DNA of 64,000 bases, from contig NZ_JAFBCR010000001.1 in assembly GCF_016907795.1 (NCBI RefSeq), positions 1,302,001 to 1,366,000 of the forward strand. Direction: 5' to 3'. Source of the stretch: Kocuria palustris. GTDB lineage: Bacteria; Actinomycetota; Actinomycetes; Actinomycetales; Micrococcaceae. Numbering within the stretch: the first letter of the stretch is position 1; every line of letters begins with the position of its first letter. The notes under the pieces were generated by a model, which did not search any database, was not told the DNA's origin, and worked only from the letters and a program-made list of their open reading frames with translations. Shown here piece by piece: positions 6,788-16,755 of this stretch. Both the position numbers and the translations under genes were made by a program.

Positions 6788-9676
6788 GTGACCACAGTCC
6801 CGGAGGATCAGCTCGCCCGCGCCGCGAGCCTGCTGCGCGAGGATCTCACGACCCGCGCCGCCTACGTCTCGGACGCCTCGATCTACCGTCGCCTCCCCGC
6901 CGCCGTGGCCGAGCCGCGCACGGTCGGCCAGATCCGCGACCTGCTGGCGCTGGCCCATGAGCGCGGCTGGTCCGTGATCAGCCGCGGCGGCGGCACCTCC
7001 GTGGCCGGCAACTCGATCGGCGACGGCCTGGTCATCGACACCTCCCGGCACTTCAACCGGGTCCTGTCAATCGATCCGCAGGCCGAGACCGCGGATATCG
7101 AGCCCGGCGTGATCTGCGACGACCTCCGCGCCGCGGCGGCCGAGCACGGGCTGACCTACGGGCCGGACCCCTCCACGCACGCGCGCTGCACCGTGGGCGG
7201 GATGGTCGGCAACAACGCCTGCGGATCGCATTCGGTGGCATGGGGCACGGCGGCCGAGAACCTCGTGGCGGTGACCGTCATGCTGGCCGACGGCCGAGAG
7301 GTCGAGCTGCGCGCCGGCGGGACCTCAGGGACCGCCCTGACCCGCGCCCTGAGCGCGCTGCGCGATGAGCACCGCGCCATGCTGCGCACCGAGCTCGGCC
7401 AGTTCCCCCGCCAGGTCTCGGGCTACGGCCTGCACTACCTGCTCGAGGAGAACGGCTTCGACGTCGCCAAGGCCTTCGCCGGCACCGAGGGCACGTGCGG
7501 GATCATCACGCGGATGACCGTGAAGCTCGTGCGCAGGCCGGCGGCCACCGCCCTGGCAGTGCTCAGCTTCGCGGACGCGATCGCCGCGGCCCACGCCGCC
7601 CCGGCGCTGCGCGTGCGCGGCGTGACCACGATCGAGGGCATGGGCGGCGACCTGCTGGACGCCCTGCGCTCGCGCCCCGGCAACGAGACCGCCGGATCCG
7701 AGCTGCCCCCGGGCGGGGGCTGGCTGTACTGCGAGGTCGGCGGCGAGACCGTGGAGGCGGCCCAGGCCCGAGCCCAGCAGCTCGAGGGGATCGTGGAGGC
7801 CTCGGGCCGCGCCGAGGTCCAGGGGGCCGTCGTCGTGGTGGACCCTGCGCGCACCCGCAGCCTGTGGCGGATCCGCGAGGCCTCGGCAGGGATCGTCACC
7901 CGCCTGCCGGACGGCGGCGAGGCCTGGCCCGGCTGGGAGGACTCCGCCGTGCCGCCCGAGAACCTCGGCGACTACCTGCGCGATCTCTATGCGCTGCTCA
8001 ACGAGCTCGAGCTGCGCGGCATCCCGTTCGGGCACTTCGGCGAGGGTTGCGTGCACATCCGCATCTCGTTCGACTTCGGCACCGAGGCCGGGGTGGCCCG
8101 CTACCGCGAGTTCATCGAGCGCGCCTCGCAGCTCGTGCGGCACTACGGCGGCTCGGTCTCCGGCGAGCACGGCGACGGCCGGGCCCGCTCCGAGCTGCTG
8201 GGCATCATCTACTCCCCCGAGGCCCTGCGGGCCTTCGCCGCCTTCAAGCGCGCGTTCGATCCCGCAGGATTCTTCAACCCCGGCGTGCTCGTGGACCCCG
8301 AGCCGATCGACCAGGGCATCCGCCCCGGCCCCGGGGCGCGCACCTTCGACCTGAAGCCCGTGCACGCCTTCAGCCACGACAACGGCTCGTTCGCAGGCGC
8401 GGTCAACCGATGCGTGGGCGTGGGCGCCTGCCGCTCGGATGTCGGCGCCATGTGCCCGTCGTTCCAGGCCACCCGGGACGAGGTCCACTCGACCCGCGGG
8501 CGCATGCGCTCCCTGGCGGAGATGCTGCGCGGGGAGCACCTCAAGGACGGCTGGAAGGCCGAGGAGACCCTCGAGGCCCTCGACGGCTGCCTGTCCTGCA
8601 AGGCCTGCGTGGCCGAGTGCCCGGTCAATGTGGACGTGGCCACCTACAAGTCCGAGTTCCTGCACCATCACTACGGCGAGGGCATCCGCAGCTTCGTGGG
8701 CCGTCGCCGCCGCCCCATGGCGCACCTGACCATGGGCTGGCTGCCCGTGCTGGCGCGGCTGATGAACGCGGTGCCCGGGGCGCCGTCGCTGGTCAACGCG
8801 GCCATGAAGGTGCAGCCGCTGCAGAAGGCGGTCATGCGCCTGGGCGGCGTGGAGGCGCAGCGGGACATGATCCGCTTCGCCGACCAGCCGCTGACCAAGT
8901 GGTTCTCGACCCGGCCCGGCGACGCGCCGGACGGGCGGCCGTCGGTGGTGCTGTGGCCGGACTCCTGGACCAACTTCATGGACGACGGGCCCGGCAAGGC
9001 CGCCGTGGAGGTCCTCGAGGCCATGGGCTACCGCGTGCTCATGCCCGCCGGCAACGTCTGCTGCGGCATGACCTGGCACTCGACCGGCCAGCTCGAGGCC
9101 CTCAAGCGCGAGGTCACCCGCACCCTGGGCGTCATGGAGCCGCTGCTGGAGGCCGGATACCCCGTGATCGGGCTCGAGCCCTCCTGCACGGTGATGCTCC
9201 AGGACGAGATCACGGAGCTGCTGCCCGACGACCCCCGCGCCGCCCTGCTCGCCCAGCGCACGCTCACCCTGGGGCAGTTCACCGCGCGCCACCTCGCCGA
9301 GGGAGGGGACTGGCCGTTCGGGACCCTCGACGACGACGGCCCCCGCGACGCCGTGTGCCAGGTGCACTGCCACCAGAAGTCGATGATCGGCTACGACGCC
9401 GAGCTCGAGGTCCTGCAGCGCCTGGGCGTGGACGTGGACATGGTCGGCGGCGGCTGCTGCGGTCTGGCCGGGAACTACGGCTTCGAACCGGGTCACCTGG
9501 AGGTCTCCCGCACGCTCGGGGAGCGCGAGCTGTTCCCCAAGATCCGCGCGGCCGGGCCCGATCCCCTCGTGGTGGCCGACGGCTTCTCCTGCCGCACCCA
9601 GATCCGCGAGGGGACCGACGCCTCCGGCAGGACCCTGGCCGAGGTCATGCGCTCGGCGCTGCCCGAGGCCCGCTGA
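6788..9676 (+). CDS. FAD-linked and Fe-S D-lactate dehydrogenase / glycolate oxidase-type enzyme
   Basis: A 962-residue fusion of the GlcD-type flavoprotein with a GlcF-type iron-sulfur/CCG module, as in the quinone-linked D-lactate dehydrogenases of actinobacteria. The FAD-binding motifs are GGGTSVAGNSIGDG (about residue 66) and RCTVGGMVGNNACGSHS (about 135). Cysteine clusters CVGVGACRSDVGAMCP (about 541) and CLSCKACVAECP (about 601) bind Fe-S, and two CCG motifs (about 757 and 890) close the protein. GTG at 6788 has GGGAGGA 7 nt upstream. The likely role is oxidation of D-lactate or another 2-hydroxy acid, passing electrons to the respiratory chain; the exact substrate is uncertain. Confidence 0.9.
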   Translation: MTTVPEDQLARAASLLREDLTTRAAYVSDASIYRRLPAAVAEPRTVGQIRDLLALAHERGWSVISRGGGTSVAGNSIGDGLVIDTSRHFNRVLSIDPQAETADIEPGVICDDLRAAAAEHGLTYGPDPSTHARCTVGGMVGNNACGSHSVAWGTAAENLVAVTVMLADGREVELRAGGTSGTALTRALSALRDEHRAMLRTELGQFPRQVSGYGLHYLLEENGFDVAKAFAGTEGTCGIITRMTVKLVRRPAATALAVLSFADAIAAAHAAPALRVRGVTTIEGMGGDLLDALRSRPGNETAGSELPPGGGWLYCEVGGETVEAAQARAQQLEGIVEASGRAEVQGAVVVVDPARTRSLWRIREASAGIVTRLPDGGEAWPGWEDSAVPPENLGDYLRDLYALLNELELRGIPFGHFGEGCVHIRISFDFGTEAGVARYREFIERASQLVRHYGGSVSGEHGDGRARSELLGIIYSPEALRAFAAFKRAFDPAGFFNPGVLVDPEPIDQGIRPGPGARTFDLKPVHAFSHDNGSFAGAVNRCVGVGACRSDVGAMCPSFQATRDEVHSTRGRMRSLAEMLRGEHLKDGWKAEETLEALDGCLSCKACVAECPVNVDVATYKSEFLHHHYGEGIRSFVGRRRRPMAHLTMGWLPVLARLMNAVPGAPSLVNAAMKVQPLQKAVMRLGGVEAQRDMIRFADQPLTKWFSTRPGDAPDGRPSVVLWPDSWTNFMDDGPGKAAVEVLEAMGYRVLMPAGNVCCGMTWHSTGQLEALKREVTRTLGVMEPLLEAGYPVIGLEPSCTVMLQDEITELLPDDPRAALLAQRTLTLGQFTARHLAEGGDWPFGTLDDDGPRDAVCQVHCHQKSMIGYDAELEVLQRLGVDVDMVGGGCCGLAGNYGFEPGHLEVSRTLGERELFPKIRAAGPDPLVVADGFSCRTQIREGTDASGRTLAEVMRSALPEAR

Positions 9677-9834
9677 GCCGGCTGGCGGGATCGCTGCGGC
9701 CACGAGCCGCGGCATCGGCATGGCCACGACCCTCGAGACCGCCCGCTGTGCTGTCGGGGCCCGGCCTACGATTGCTCCACAGAGGCCCGGACCACGTCGG
9801 CTCGGACCCGCGACACCTCAGCAGGAGGCCCCTC

Positions 9835-10701
9835 ATGTCGACTCGCACCCGCCCCCTCGCCCTCAGCGCGCTCTCCCTGGCCGCGCTGCTCGCCCTGAGC
9901 GCCTGCGGCGGCTCGGGCGAGGACCAGGACAGCACCGACAGCTCGTCCGGCTCGGCCTCGCAGAGCGCCTCGGCCGCCGAGCCCACGTCCTCCGCGTCCC
10001 CCTCTGACTCCTCGGCCTCGGCCGCCGAGTCCTCGGATCCGGCCTCCGCCTCGGCGGATGTTCCGGAGCCGGCTGCTGACGAGTCCGCCGATGCCGCCGC
10101 AGGGGAGGCCGCTGCAGAGCAGCCCGCCCAGGAGGCTCCTGCCGAGGAGGCCCCGGATTCCGCGGCCGCCGCTGACGGCTCGGCCGCACAGGCGCCGGCG
10201 CAGGAGAGCACCGATCCGTCGGCCGGGCAGCAGGGCACCACTGCGGCGCCCTCGGCCGGTCAGGAGGGGGCGGCAGCTCAGGCCGCACCCGCCGGCGTGT
10301 GCGATGCCTCCTCCCTGGCGGGGTCGCTGCAGCCGGTGGATGCCGGCATGGGCTCCGTGCACTACCAGCTGGTCCTCACCAACACGGGCTCGCAGCCCTG
10401 CGTCCTGTCCGGCTACCCGGGCGTCTCCTACGCGGATGCCGCGGGACAGCCCGTCGGCATCCCGGCCTCGCGCGCACCGGAGGCGGGCGCTGCGGTGACC
10501 GTGGCACCGGGCCAGTCGGCCTCGGCGGGTCTGCAGGAGACCGGAGCCGGCTCCTACGGCCAGGTCTGCAACCCGCACGAGACCTCCGCGCTGGTCGTCT
10601 ACCCGCCGGGCAGCACGGAGGCGCTGAGCATCGCCCATTCGACCCAGGCCTGCGGCAACCCCAAGATCGGGCAGCTGCAGGTGAAGGGCTTCGGTGCCTG
10701 A
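9835..10701 (+). CDS. DUF4232 lipoprotein with Ser/Ala/Glu-rich linker
   Basis: A 288-residue exported lipoprotein. The signal peptide ends in the lipobox LSAC (residues 21-24), so Cys24 should be lipidated. Residues 25-150 are a long disordered linker rich in S, A, E and Q. The C-terminal DUF4232 domain (about residues 155-288) has paired cysteines and an immunoglobulin-like pattern (LVLTNTGSQPCVLSGYPGVSY). Its function is unknown; such proteins sit on the outer face of the membrane. The ATG has GCAGGAGG 6 nt upstream. Its last 8 bases overlap the start of lhr, so the two are translationally coupled. Confidence 0.88.
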   Translation: MSTRTRPLALSALSLAALLALSACGGSGEDQDSTDSSSGSASQSASAAEPTSSASPSDSSASAAESSDPASASADVPEPAADESADAAAGEAAAEQPAQEAPAEEAPDSAAAADGSAAQAPAQESTDPSAGQQGTTAAPSAGQEGAAAQAAPAGVCDASSLAGSLQPVDAGMGSVHYQLVLTNTGSQPCVLSGYPGVSYADAAGQPVGIPASRAPEAGAAVTVAPGQSASAGLQETGAGSYGQVCNPHETSALVVYPPGSTEALSIAHSTQACGNPKIGQLQVKGFGA

Positions 10702-13700
10702 GCCCTCCGAGCGCGCAGCACCTGCCCAGGTCCGAGGGCTCCCCGCAGATGAGGAGCCCTCGGACGGACGCCCCGCGCCGGGCTCGTCGCTCGAGGCGTT
10801 CTCGCCGGCTGCCCGCGACTGGTTCACGGGCGCCTTCTCCACGCCCACCGCCGCCCAGGAGGGCGCGTGGAAGGCGATCGCCGGAGGCGAGCACGCCCTC
10901 GTGGTCGCTCCCACCGGTTCCGGCAAGACCCTGGCCGCCTTCCTCTGGGCGATCGACCGGCTGATCTCGCAAGCGGCCGTGCCGCAGCCCGCTGGGCCCC
11001 GCTCCGGCTCAGCCGCCCCAGGTGCGCCGGCTGCCTCAGCCGCCTCAGCCGCCTCAGCCGCCTCAGCCGCCTCAGCCGCCTCAGCCGAAGCGTCCTCCGA
11101 AGCTGCTGCTGCGAACGATCGTTCCGGATCCGACCTGCGCAGGAAGGCCTCGAGCGCCTCGTCCAAGCGCAGGGCCACCACGCGCGTCCTGTACATCTCC
11201 CCGCTCAAGGCGCTCGGCGTGGACGTGGAGCGCAACCTGCGCTCGCCCCTGATCGGGATCACGCAGACCGCCCGCCGGATGGGGCTGGAGCCGCCCGAGA
11301 TCTCCACCGGCGTGCGCTCCGGGGACACCCCGCAGGCGGTGCGGCGCGCCCTGCTGGCCTCGCCTCCGGACATCCTGATCACCACGCCCGAATCGCTGTA
11401 CCTGATGCTCACGTCCAAGGCCCGCGAGTCCCTGCGCGGTGTGGAGACCGTGATCCTGGATGAGGTCCACGCCGTGGCCGGCACCAAGCGCGGAGCCCAC
11501 CTGGCGGTCTCGCTGGAGCGCCTGGACGACCTGCTCGAGCGCCCGGCCCAGCGCATCGGGCTCTCGGCCACCGTCGACCCGGTCGAGACCGTGACCCGCT
11601 TCCTGGGCGGGAGTCAGCCGGTGGCGGTCGTGCGCCCGGAGTCGACCAAGCGCTGGGATCTGGAGATCAGCGTGCCCATCCCGGACATGACGGTGCTGGG
11701 CGGACCGGCGGCCTCGGGCTCGCTGCTGGAATCGGACTACGACGCGGACGAGCCCGCGAACGTCGCCTCGATCTGGCCGCATGTGGAGGAGCGGGTGGTC
11801 GATCTGGTCGAGGCGCACCGCTCCACGATCGTCTTCGCGAACTCCCGCGGCCTGGCGGAGAAGCTCACCGCCCGGCTCAACGAGATCCACGCTTTCCGGC
11901 TCGAGCATGCTCCGGAGGCGGACGATCCAGCCGAGCGCACGGCCGGGGAGGCGACCCAGCCCAGCGGGATCGAGCGGCAGCACAACCGCTACGAAGGCGC
12001 AGCGCCCCTGCTGGCCCGAGCCCACCACGGCTCGGTCTCCAAGGATCAGCGCGCCCTGATCGAGGAGGACCTCAAGTCCGGAGTCCTGCGCTGCGTGGTG
12101 GCCACCAGCTCGCTCGAGCTCGGCATCGACATGGGGCTCGTGGACCTGGTGGTGCAGATCGAGTCCCCGCCGTCCGCGGCCTCGGGGCTGCAGCGCGTGG
12201 GCCGCGCCGGCCACCAGGTCGGCGAGATCTCGATCGGGCGGATGTTCCCCAAGCACCGCGGCGATCTGCTGGACGCGGCCGTGACCGTGGAGCAGATGCT
12301 GGCCGGGCGGGTCGAGCCGCTGCACATCCCGTCGAACCCGCTGGACATCCTGGCTCAGCAGACGGTGGCGGTGTGCGCCACCGAGACCGTGCCCGTCGAG
12401 GACTGGTGGGACACCGTGCGCCGGGCCGCGCCGTTCCTGGGACTGCCGCGCAGCGCGTTCGACTCGGTGCTGGACCTGGTCTCCGGGCGCTACCCGTCGG
12501 ACGAGTTCGCGGAGCTGCGCCCGCGCGTGGTCTGGGACCGGGACGAGGGCACGCTCACCGGCCGCCCCGGGGCCCAGCGCCTGGCCGTGACCTCCGGCGG
12601 CACGATCCCCGACCGCGGGCTGTTCCCCGTGCACCTGGCCGGGCAGGACGACTCCTCGCCCAAGCGGGTGGGCGAGCTCGACGAGGAGATGGTCTACGAG
12701 TCCCGCACCGGCGATGTGATCGCCCTGGGCGCCTCGTCGTGGCGGATCGCGGAGATCACCCATGACCGAGTGCTCGTCACCCCGGCACCGGGGCAGGCGG
12801 GCAAGCTGCCGTTCTGGCACGGCGACGGCATCGGGCGGCCCGTCGAGCTCGGTCGAGCGCAGGGCCGATTCCTGCGCGAGGCCTCGGGTGCTGCGGAGGC
12901 CGCGCTGCGCGAGCGGCTGGCCGCCGACGGCCTGGACACCTGGGCGCAGGACAACCTCCACCGCTACCTCACGGAGATGCGCGAAGCCGTCGGGCATGTG
13001 CCCTCGGACCGCACGCTGATACTCGAGCGCTTCCACGACGAGCTCGGGGACTGGCGCGTGGTCCTGCACTCCCCCTACGGGCTGCCCGTGCACGCGCCGT
13101 GGGCGCTGGCCGTCGGGGCGCGGCTCGAGGAGCGCTGGGGTCTGGACAGCTCCGCGCAGGCCTCCGATGACGGCATCGTCCTGCGACTGCCGGCCACCGA
13201 CGACCAGCCGCCGGGCGCCGAGCTGTTCCTCTTCGACCCGGAGGAGCTCGAGCAGATCGTGACCGAGCGAGTCGGCTCCTCGGCGCTGTTCGCCTCCCGC
13301 TTCCGCGAGTGCGCGGCCCGCGCGCTGCTGCTGCCGCGCCGGGATCCGGGACGACGCACGCCCCTGTGGCAGCAGCGCCAGCGCTCCGCCCAGCTGCTCG
13401 ACGTCGCTCGCAAGCACCCCCAGTTCCCGATCGTGCTCGAGACGGTGCGCGAGTGCCTCCAGGACGTCTACGACCTCCCCGCTCTGCAGGAGCTGCACCG
13501 CCAGATCGACCGCCGCGCGCTGCGCATGGTCGAGGTGACCACCGAGACGCCCTCGCCCTTCGCCCACACCCTGCTCTTCGGCTACCTGGGGCAGTTCATC
13601 TACGAGGGCGACTCCCCGCTGGCCGAGCGCAAGGCCGCGATCCTGTCCCTGGACACCGCCCTGCTCTCCGAGCTGCTGGGCCGGGCCCAGCTGCGCGAGC

Positions 13701-15814
13701 TGCTCGACGCCGAGGTCATCGCCCAGACCGAGGCCCAGCTGCAGCACCTGGCCCCCTCCCGGCGCCTGCTGGGCATGGAGGGGCTGGCCGATCTGCTGCG
13801 GCTGCTCGGGCCGCTGGGCCTCGAGGAGGCAGCGGCTCGGCTCCGCTCGGAGCCGGCCGGCCGCGCCGGCGTCGCCCGCGCCACGGACTCGAGCACGACG
13901 GAGGAGGACGCCTCCTGCGCCGGCTCGCAGGACCCCTCCGAGCAGCGCGTGAGCCCCGAGCAGGCCTCTGCGTGGGCGGAGGAGCTGGTGCGCAGGCGGC
14001 GCGCCTTCTGGCTGCTGCGCGAGGGGCAGCAGGTGCTCGCCGCGGTCGAGGATGCCGCCCGGCTGCGCGACGCACTGGGCACACCGATCCCGCACGGGGT
14101 GCCGGTCAGCTTCTTGGAGCCGGTCGAGAATCCGGTCGAGGACCTCGTGGCGCGCTTCGCCCGCACTCACGGGCCGTTCACCGTGGCCGAGGCCTCCCGG
14201 GGCACCGGCCTGGGCCCGGCCGTCGTCGCCGGGACCCTCGAGCGCCTGGGCGCTGCGCGCCGAGTCCTGGAGGGCGAGTTCCGCCCCGACCGGCAGGAGG
14301 AACACAACCACGGGCCGCGCTCAGAATGGTGCGACAAGGACGTGCTGCACCGGATCCGGCGACGCTCGCTGGCCGCGCTGCGCCAGCAGGTCGAGCCGGT
14401 GGCCCCGGAGGTCTACGCCCGCTTCCTGCCCTCGTGGCAGTCGGTCGGGCCGGGGCATCGCCTGCGCGGGGCGGACGGCCTGCTCAGCGTCGTGGATCAG
14501 CTCGCGGGGGTGGCGGTGCCGGCCTCGGCGCTGGAGCCGCTCGTGCTCCGTCAGCGCCTCGAGGGCTACCGGCCCGAGCTGCTCGACGAGCTGCTGGCCT
14601 CCGGGGAGATCGTGTGGTCCGGGGCGGGCTCACTGGCCGGCGACGACGGCTGGATCAGTCTCCACCTGGCCGAGTCGCAGCAGCTCAGCCTGCCTCCGCG
14701 AGCGGATCTGCGCGCCCGCGCCGCCGGGATCGACGACGCCGTCCAGGCCGCACTGCTGGCCATCATGGGCGATGGCGGCGCGCGGTTCGGCCACCAGTTG
14801 CGCAGCGCCGTGCTCGAGCAGAACGATCGTTCGCAGATCCCCGGGCTGGACATGCCTGCCCTCACCCGCGCCCTGTGGGAGCTCGTGTGGGCCGGGCTGG
14901 TCACCAACGACACGTTCGCCCCGGTGCGCTCCCTGGTCGCGGGCGGCTCCGCCGCTCACCGGCAGAAGCCGCGCACCCCACGAGGACGCACCGCAGGCAG
15001 ACGCGGAGCAGCCCGACTGCGGGCCCGGGACGCGGCGCTGTCGCGGCCGTCATCCGAGCGCACCCCAGGGCCCGCGGAGGCGGGCGATCCCACCGGGCTG
15101 TCCGGGCGGTGGTCGCTGCTGGACCCCGAGCCGCTCGAGCCCACGCTGCGCGCGAGCGCCTCGGCCGAGCTGCTGCTGGACCGCTACGGCGTGGTGACCC
15201 GCGGGGCGGTGGAGGCCGAGGACATCGCAGGCGGGTTCTCCGCCGTGTACAAGGTCCTGGCTGCCGTCGAGGAGGCCGGTCACGCACGGCGCGGCTACTT
15301 CATCGAGGGTCTGGGGGCCGCGCAGTTCGCGCAGTCGGGCACCGTGGATCGGCTGCGCGGCTTCGCCGATGACGAGCAGGCGCGCACCGAGCCTCGCGAG
15401 CCCGTCGTGCTGGCGCTGGCCGCGACCGACCCTGCGAACCCGTACGGCGCCACGCTGCCCTGGCCGGAGACGATCGACTCGCACGACAGCACCGAGTCCA
15501 CCACGGCGGCGCGGCACCGGCCGGGACGCAAGGCGGGGTCGATCCTCGCGCTCGTGGACGGCGATCCGGTGCTCTACCTGGAGCGCGGCGGGCGCACCGC
15601 CCTGGTCTTCGACGACGACCCAGAGCGTCTGCGGATGATCGGCCCGCCGATCGCCGACGTGGTGCGCGCAGGGGCCGCCGAGAAGCTCACGGTCGAGCGC
15701 GTCAACGGCATGCCCGCCCTCGGGCACGGCGCGCTTGAGACCGCGGTGCGCGAGTCCCTGGTCGCCGCCGGGTTCTCGACCACGCCCAAGGGCCTGCGGA
15801 TCCGCCGTGCCTGA
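10694..15814 (+). CDS. lhr: Large ATP-dependent helicase Lhr
   Basis: A 1706-residue superfamily 2 helicase acting in nucleic acid repair. The N-terminal motor shows Walker A APTGSGKT (about residue 72), Walker B DEVH (about 255), LSAT (about 291) and motif VI QRVGRAGHQ (about 498), followed by the long Lhr C-terminal domain ending in the GLRIRRA tail. It is longer than usual partly because of an Ala/Ser tandem repeat (residues 113-133) and several low-complexity loops. GTG at 10694 overlaps the lipoprotein stop by 8 nt. It in turn overlaps nei2 by 8 nt, a helicase-glycosylase pairing common in actinobacteria. Confidence 0.95.
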   Translation: MPEPSERAAPAQVRGLPADEEPSDGRPAPGSSLEAFSPAARDWFTGAFSTPTAAQEGAWKAIAGGEHALVVAPTGSGKTLAAFLWAIDRLISQAAVPQPAGPRSGSAAPGAPAASAASAASAASAASAASAEASSEAAAANDRSGSDLRRKASSASSKRRATTRVLYISPLKALGVDVERNLRSPLIGITQTARRMGLEPPEISTGVRSGDTPQAVRRALLASPPDILITTPESLYLMLTSKARESLRGVETVILDEVHAVAGTKRGAHLAVSLERLDDLLERPAQRIGLSATVDPVETVTRFLGGSQPVAVVRPESTKRWDLEISVPIPDMTVLGGPAASGSLLESDYDADEPANVASIWPHVEERVVDLVEAHRSTIVFANSRGLAEKLTARLNEIHAFRLEHAPEADDPAERTAGEATQPSGIERQHNRYEGAAPLLARAHHGSVSKDQRALIEEDLKSGVLRCVVATSSLELGIDMGLVDLVVQIESPPSAASGLQRVGRAGHQVGEISIGRMFPKHRGDLLDAAVTVEQMLAGRVEPLHIPSNPLDILAQQTVAVCATETVPVEDWWDTVRRAAPFLGLPRSAFDSVLDLVSGRYPSDEFAELRPRVVWDRDEGTLTGRPGAQRLAVTSGGTIPDRGLFPVHLAGQDDSSPKRVGELDEEMVYESRTGDVIALGASSWRIAEITHDRVLVTPAPGQAGKLPFWHGDGIGRPVELGRAQGRFLREASGAAEAALRERLAADGLDTWAQDNLHRYLTEMREAVGHVPSDRTLILERFHDELGDWRVVLHSPYGLPVHAPWALAVGARLEERWGLDSSAQASDDGIVLRLPATDDQPPGAELFLFDPEELEQIVTERVGSSALFASRFRECAARALLLPRRDPGRRTPLWQQRQRSAQLLDVARKHPQFPIVLETVRECLQDVYDLPALQELHRQIDRRALRMVEVTTETPSPFAHTLLFGYLGQFIYEGDSPLAERKAAILSLDTALLSELLGRAQLRELLDAEVIAQTEAQLQHLAPSRRLLGMEGLADLLRLLGPLGLEEAAARLRSEPAGRAGVARATDSSTTEEDASCAGSQDPSEQRVSPEQASAWAEELVRRRRAFWLLREGQQVLAAVEDAARLRDALGTPIPHGVPVSFLEPVENPVEDLVARFARTHGPFTVAEASRGTGLGPAVVAGTLERLGAARRVLEGEFRPDRQEEHNHGPRSEWCDKDVLHRIRRRSLAALRQQVEPVAPEVYARFLPSWQSVGPGHRLRGADGLLSVVDQLAGVAVPASALEPLVLRQRLEGYRPELLDELLASGEIVWSGAGSLAGDDGWISLHLAESQQLSLPPRADLRARAAGIDDAVQAALLAIMGDGGARFGHQLRSAVLEQNDRSQIPGLDMPALTRALWELVWAGLVTNDTFAPVRSLVAGGSAAHRQKPRTPRGRTAGRRGAARLRARDAALSRPSSERTPGPAEAGDPTGLSGRWSLLDPEPLEPTLRASASAELLLDRYGVVTRGAVEAEDIAGGFSAVYKVLAAVEEAGHARRGYFIEGLGAAQFAQSGTVDRLRGFADDEQARTEPREPVVLALAATDPANPYGATLPWPETIDSHDSTESTTAARHRPGRKAGSILALVDGDPVLYLERGGRTALVFDDDPERLRMIGPPIADVVRAGAAEKLTVERVNGMPALGHGALETAVRESLVAAGFSTTPKGLRIRRA
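11033..11086. repeat. Six tandem copies of a 9-bp unit inside lhr
   Basis: GCCTCAGCC is repeated six times without interruption and encodes Ala-Ser-Ala units in the loop between helicase motif I and motif Ia. Units of three codons can change in number without breaking the frame. Confidence 0.95.
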
Positions 15815-16718
15815 GGGGGATTCCGTCTGGCGCGCGGCCGCTGCCCTGCACTCCGGGCTGGCGGGGCGGCAGCTGCTGCGCAGCGACCTCCGGGTCCCCG
15901 CGCTGGCCACCGTCGATCTGTCCGGGCGCACCGTCCAGGAGGCGGTCTCGCGCGGCAAGCACCTGCTGATCCGCATCGGGCCCGATCCGAGCACCGGTGC
16001 CCGCGCGGTCACGCTGCACTCGCATCTGATGATGGAGGGCCGATGGGAGATCGAGGACCTCGACCCTCTCGCGGCGGGATCGGACTCCCCCGGCCGTCGT
16101 CGGCCCGGCGCCTCGAGCGCGCGATCGCAGCGCCGCGCCCGGCCGAAGCACACGATCCGTGCCGTGCTCGAGACCGCGGGGACCCGGGCCACCGCGTCCT
16201 CCGTCCAGCAGCTCGTGATCGTGGCCCGGGAGCAGGAGGACCGGCTCGTGGGGCACCTGGGCCCGGACCTCCTGGCACCGCAGTGGTCCGCGCAGCACCT
16301 GCAGGAGGCGGTGCGCCGTCTGCTGGAGCGCCCCGATCGCCCGATCGCCGCAGCGCTCATGGATCAGTCGAGACTGGCAGGGATCGGCAGCATCTACCGC
16401 TGCGAGCTGCTGTTCCTGCACCGCCTGGCTCCGCAGACGCCCGTGGCCGATGTTCCGGATCTGCAGGCGATCGTCGAGGATGCGCACGAGCTGCTGCTGC
16501 GCAACCGCGACAGCGGCCCCCGAGTCACCACGGGCGATCCGCGGCCCGGCAGGCAGCTGTGGGTCTACGGCCGTGAGCGCAGGCCGTGCCGACGCTGCGG
16601 GACGCCGATCCTCAAGCGGACCTGGGACGATGCCGCCGGTCAGCGCGATCCCCGCACCGGCCTGCGGGCGCCGGCCCGCGAGCGCCCCTTCTACCTCTGC
16701 CCGCGCTGCCAGCGCTGA
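15807..16718 (+). CDS. Nei/Fpg-family DNA glycosylase (Nei2 type)
   Basis: A 303-residue base-excision DNA glycosylase/AP lyase. After the initiator comes PEGDSVW, giving the catalytic Pro2 and Glu3 of the Fpg/Nei fold. A Lys-containing segment SRGKHLLIR (about residue 49) matches the beta-hairpin lysine. The helix-two-turn-helix (DQSRLAGIGSIYRCELLF) and a C-terminal four-Cys zinc finger (PCRRCG ... YLCPRCQR) complete the family pattern. GTG at 15807 overlaps the lhr stop. Substrates are probably oxidised bases. The gene pairing with lhr suggests a joint repair role. Confidence 0.92.
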   Translation: MPEGDSVWRAAAALHSGLAGRQLLRSDLRVPALATVDLSGRTVQEAVSRGKHLLIRIGPDPSTGARAVTLHSHLMMEGRWEIEDLDPLAAGSDSPGRRRPGASSARSQRRARPKHTIRAVLETAGTRATASSVQQLVIVAREQEDRLVGHLGPDLLAPQWSAQHLQEAVRRLLERPDRPIAAALMDQSRLAGIGSIYRCELLFLHRLAPQTPVADVPDLQAIVEDAHELLLRNRDSGPRVTTGDPRPGRQLWVYGRERRPCRRCGTPILKRTWDDAAGQRDPRTGLRAPARERPFYLCPRCQR

Positions 16719-16755
16719 GACCCGGGCAGCCGAGATCCAGCCCGGGCTGGGCTCC

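Noticed and set aside
7325-9727. 800-residue open frame on the minus strand opposite the lactate dehydrogenase gene
   Set aside because: It is a mirror of the GC-rich codon pattern of the real plus-strand gene; the translation is rich in His, Gly, Gln and Ala with no recognisable motif.
11081-14311. 1076-residue minus-strand open frame opposite lhr
   Set aside because: Same shadow effect; the Lhr motifs on the plus strand are complete and continuous.
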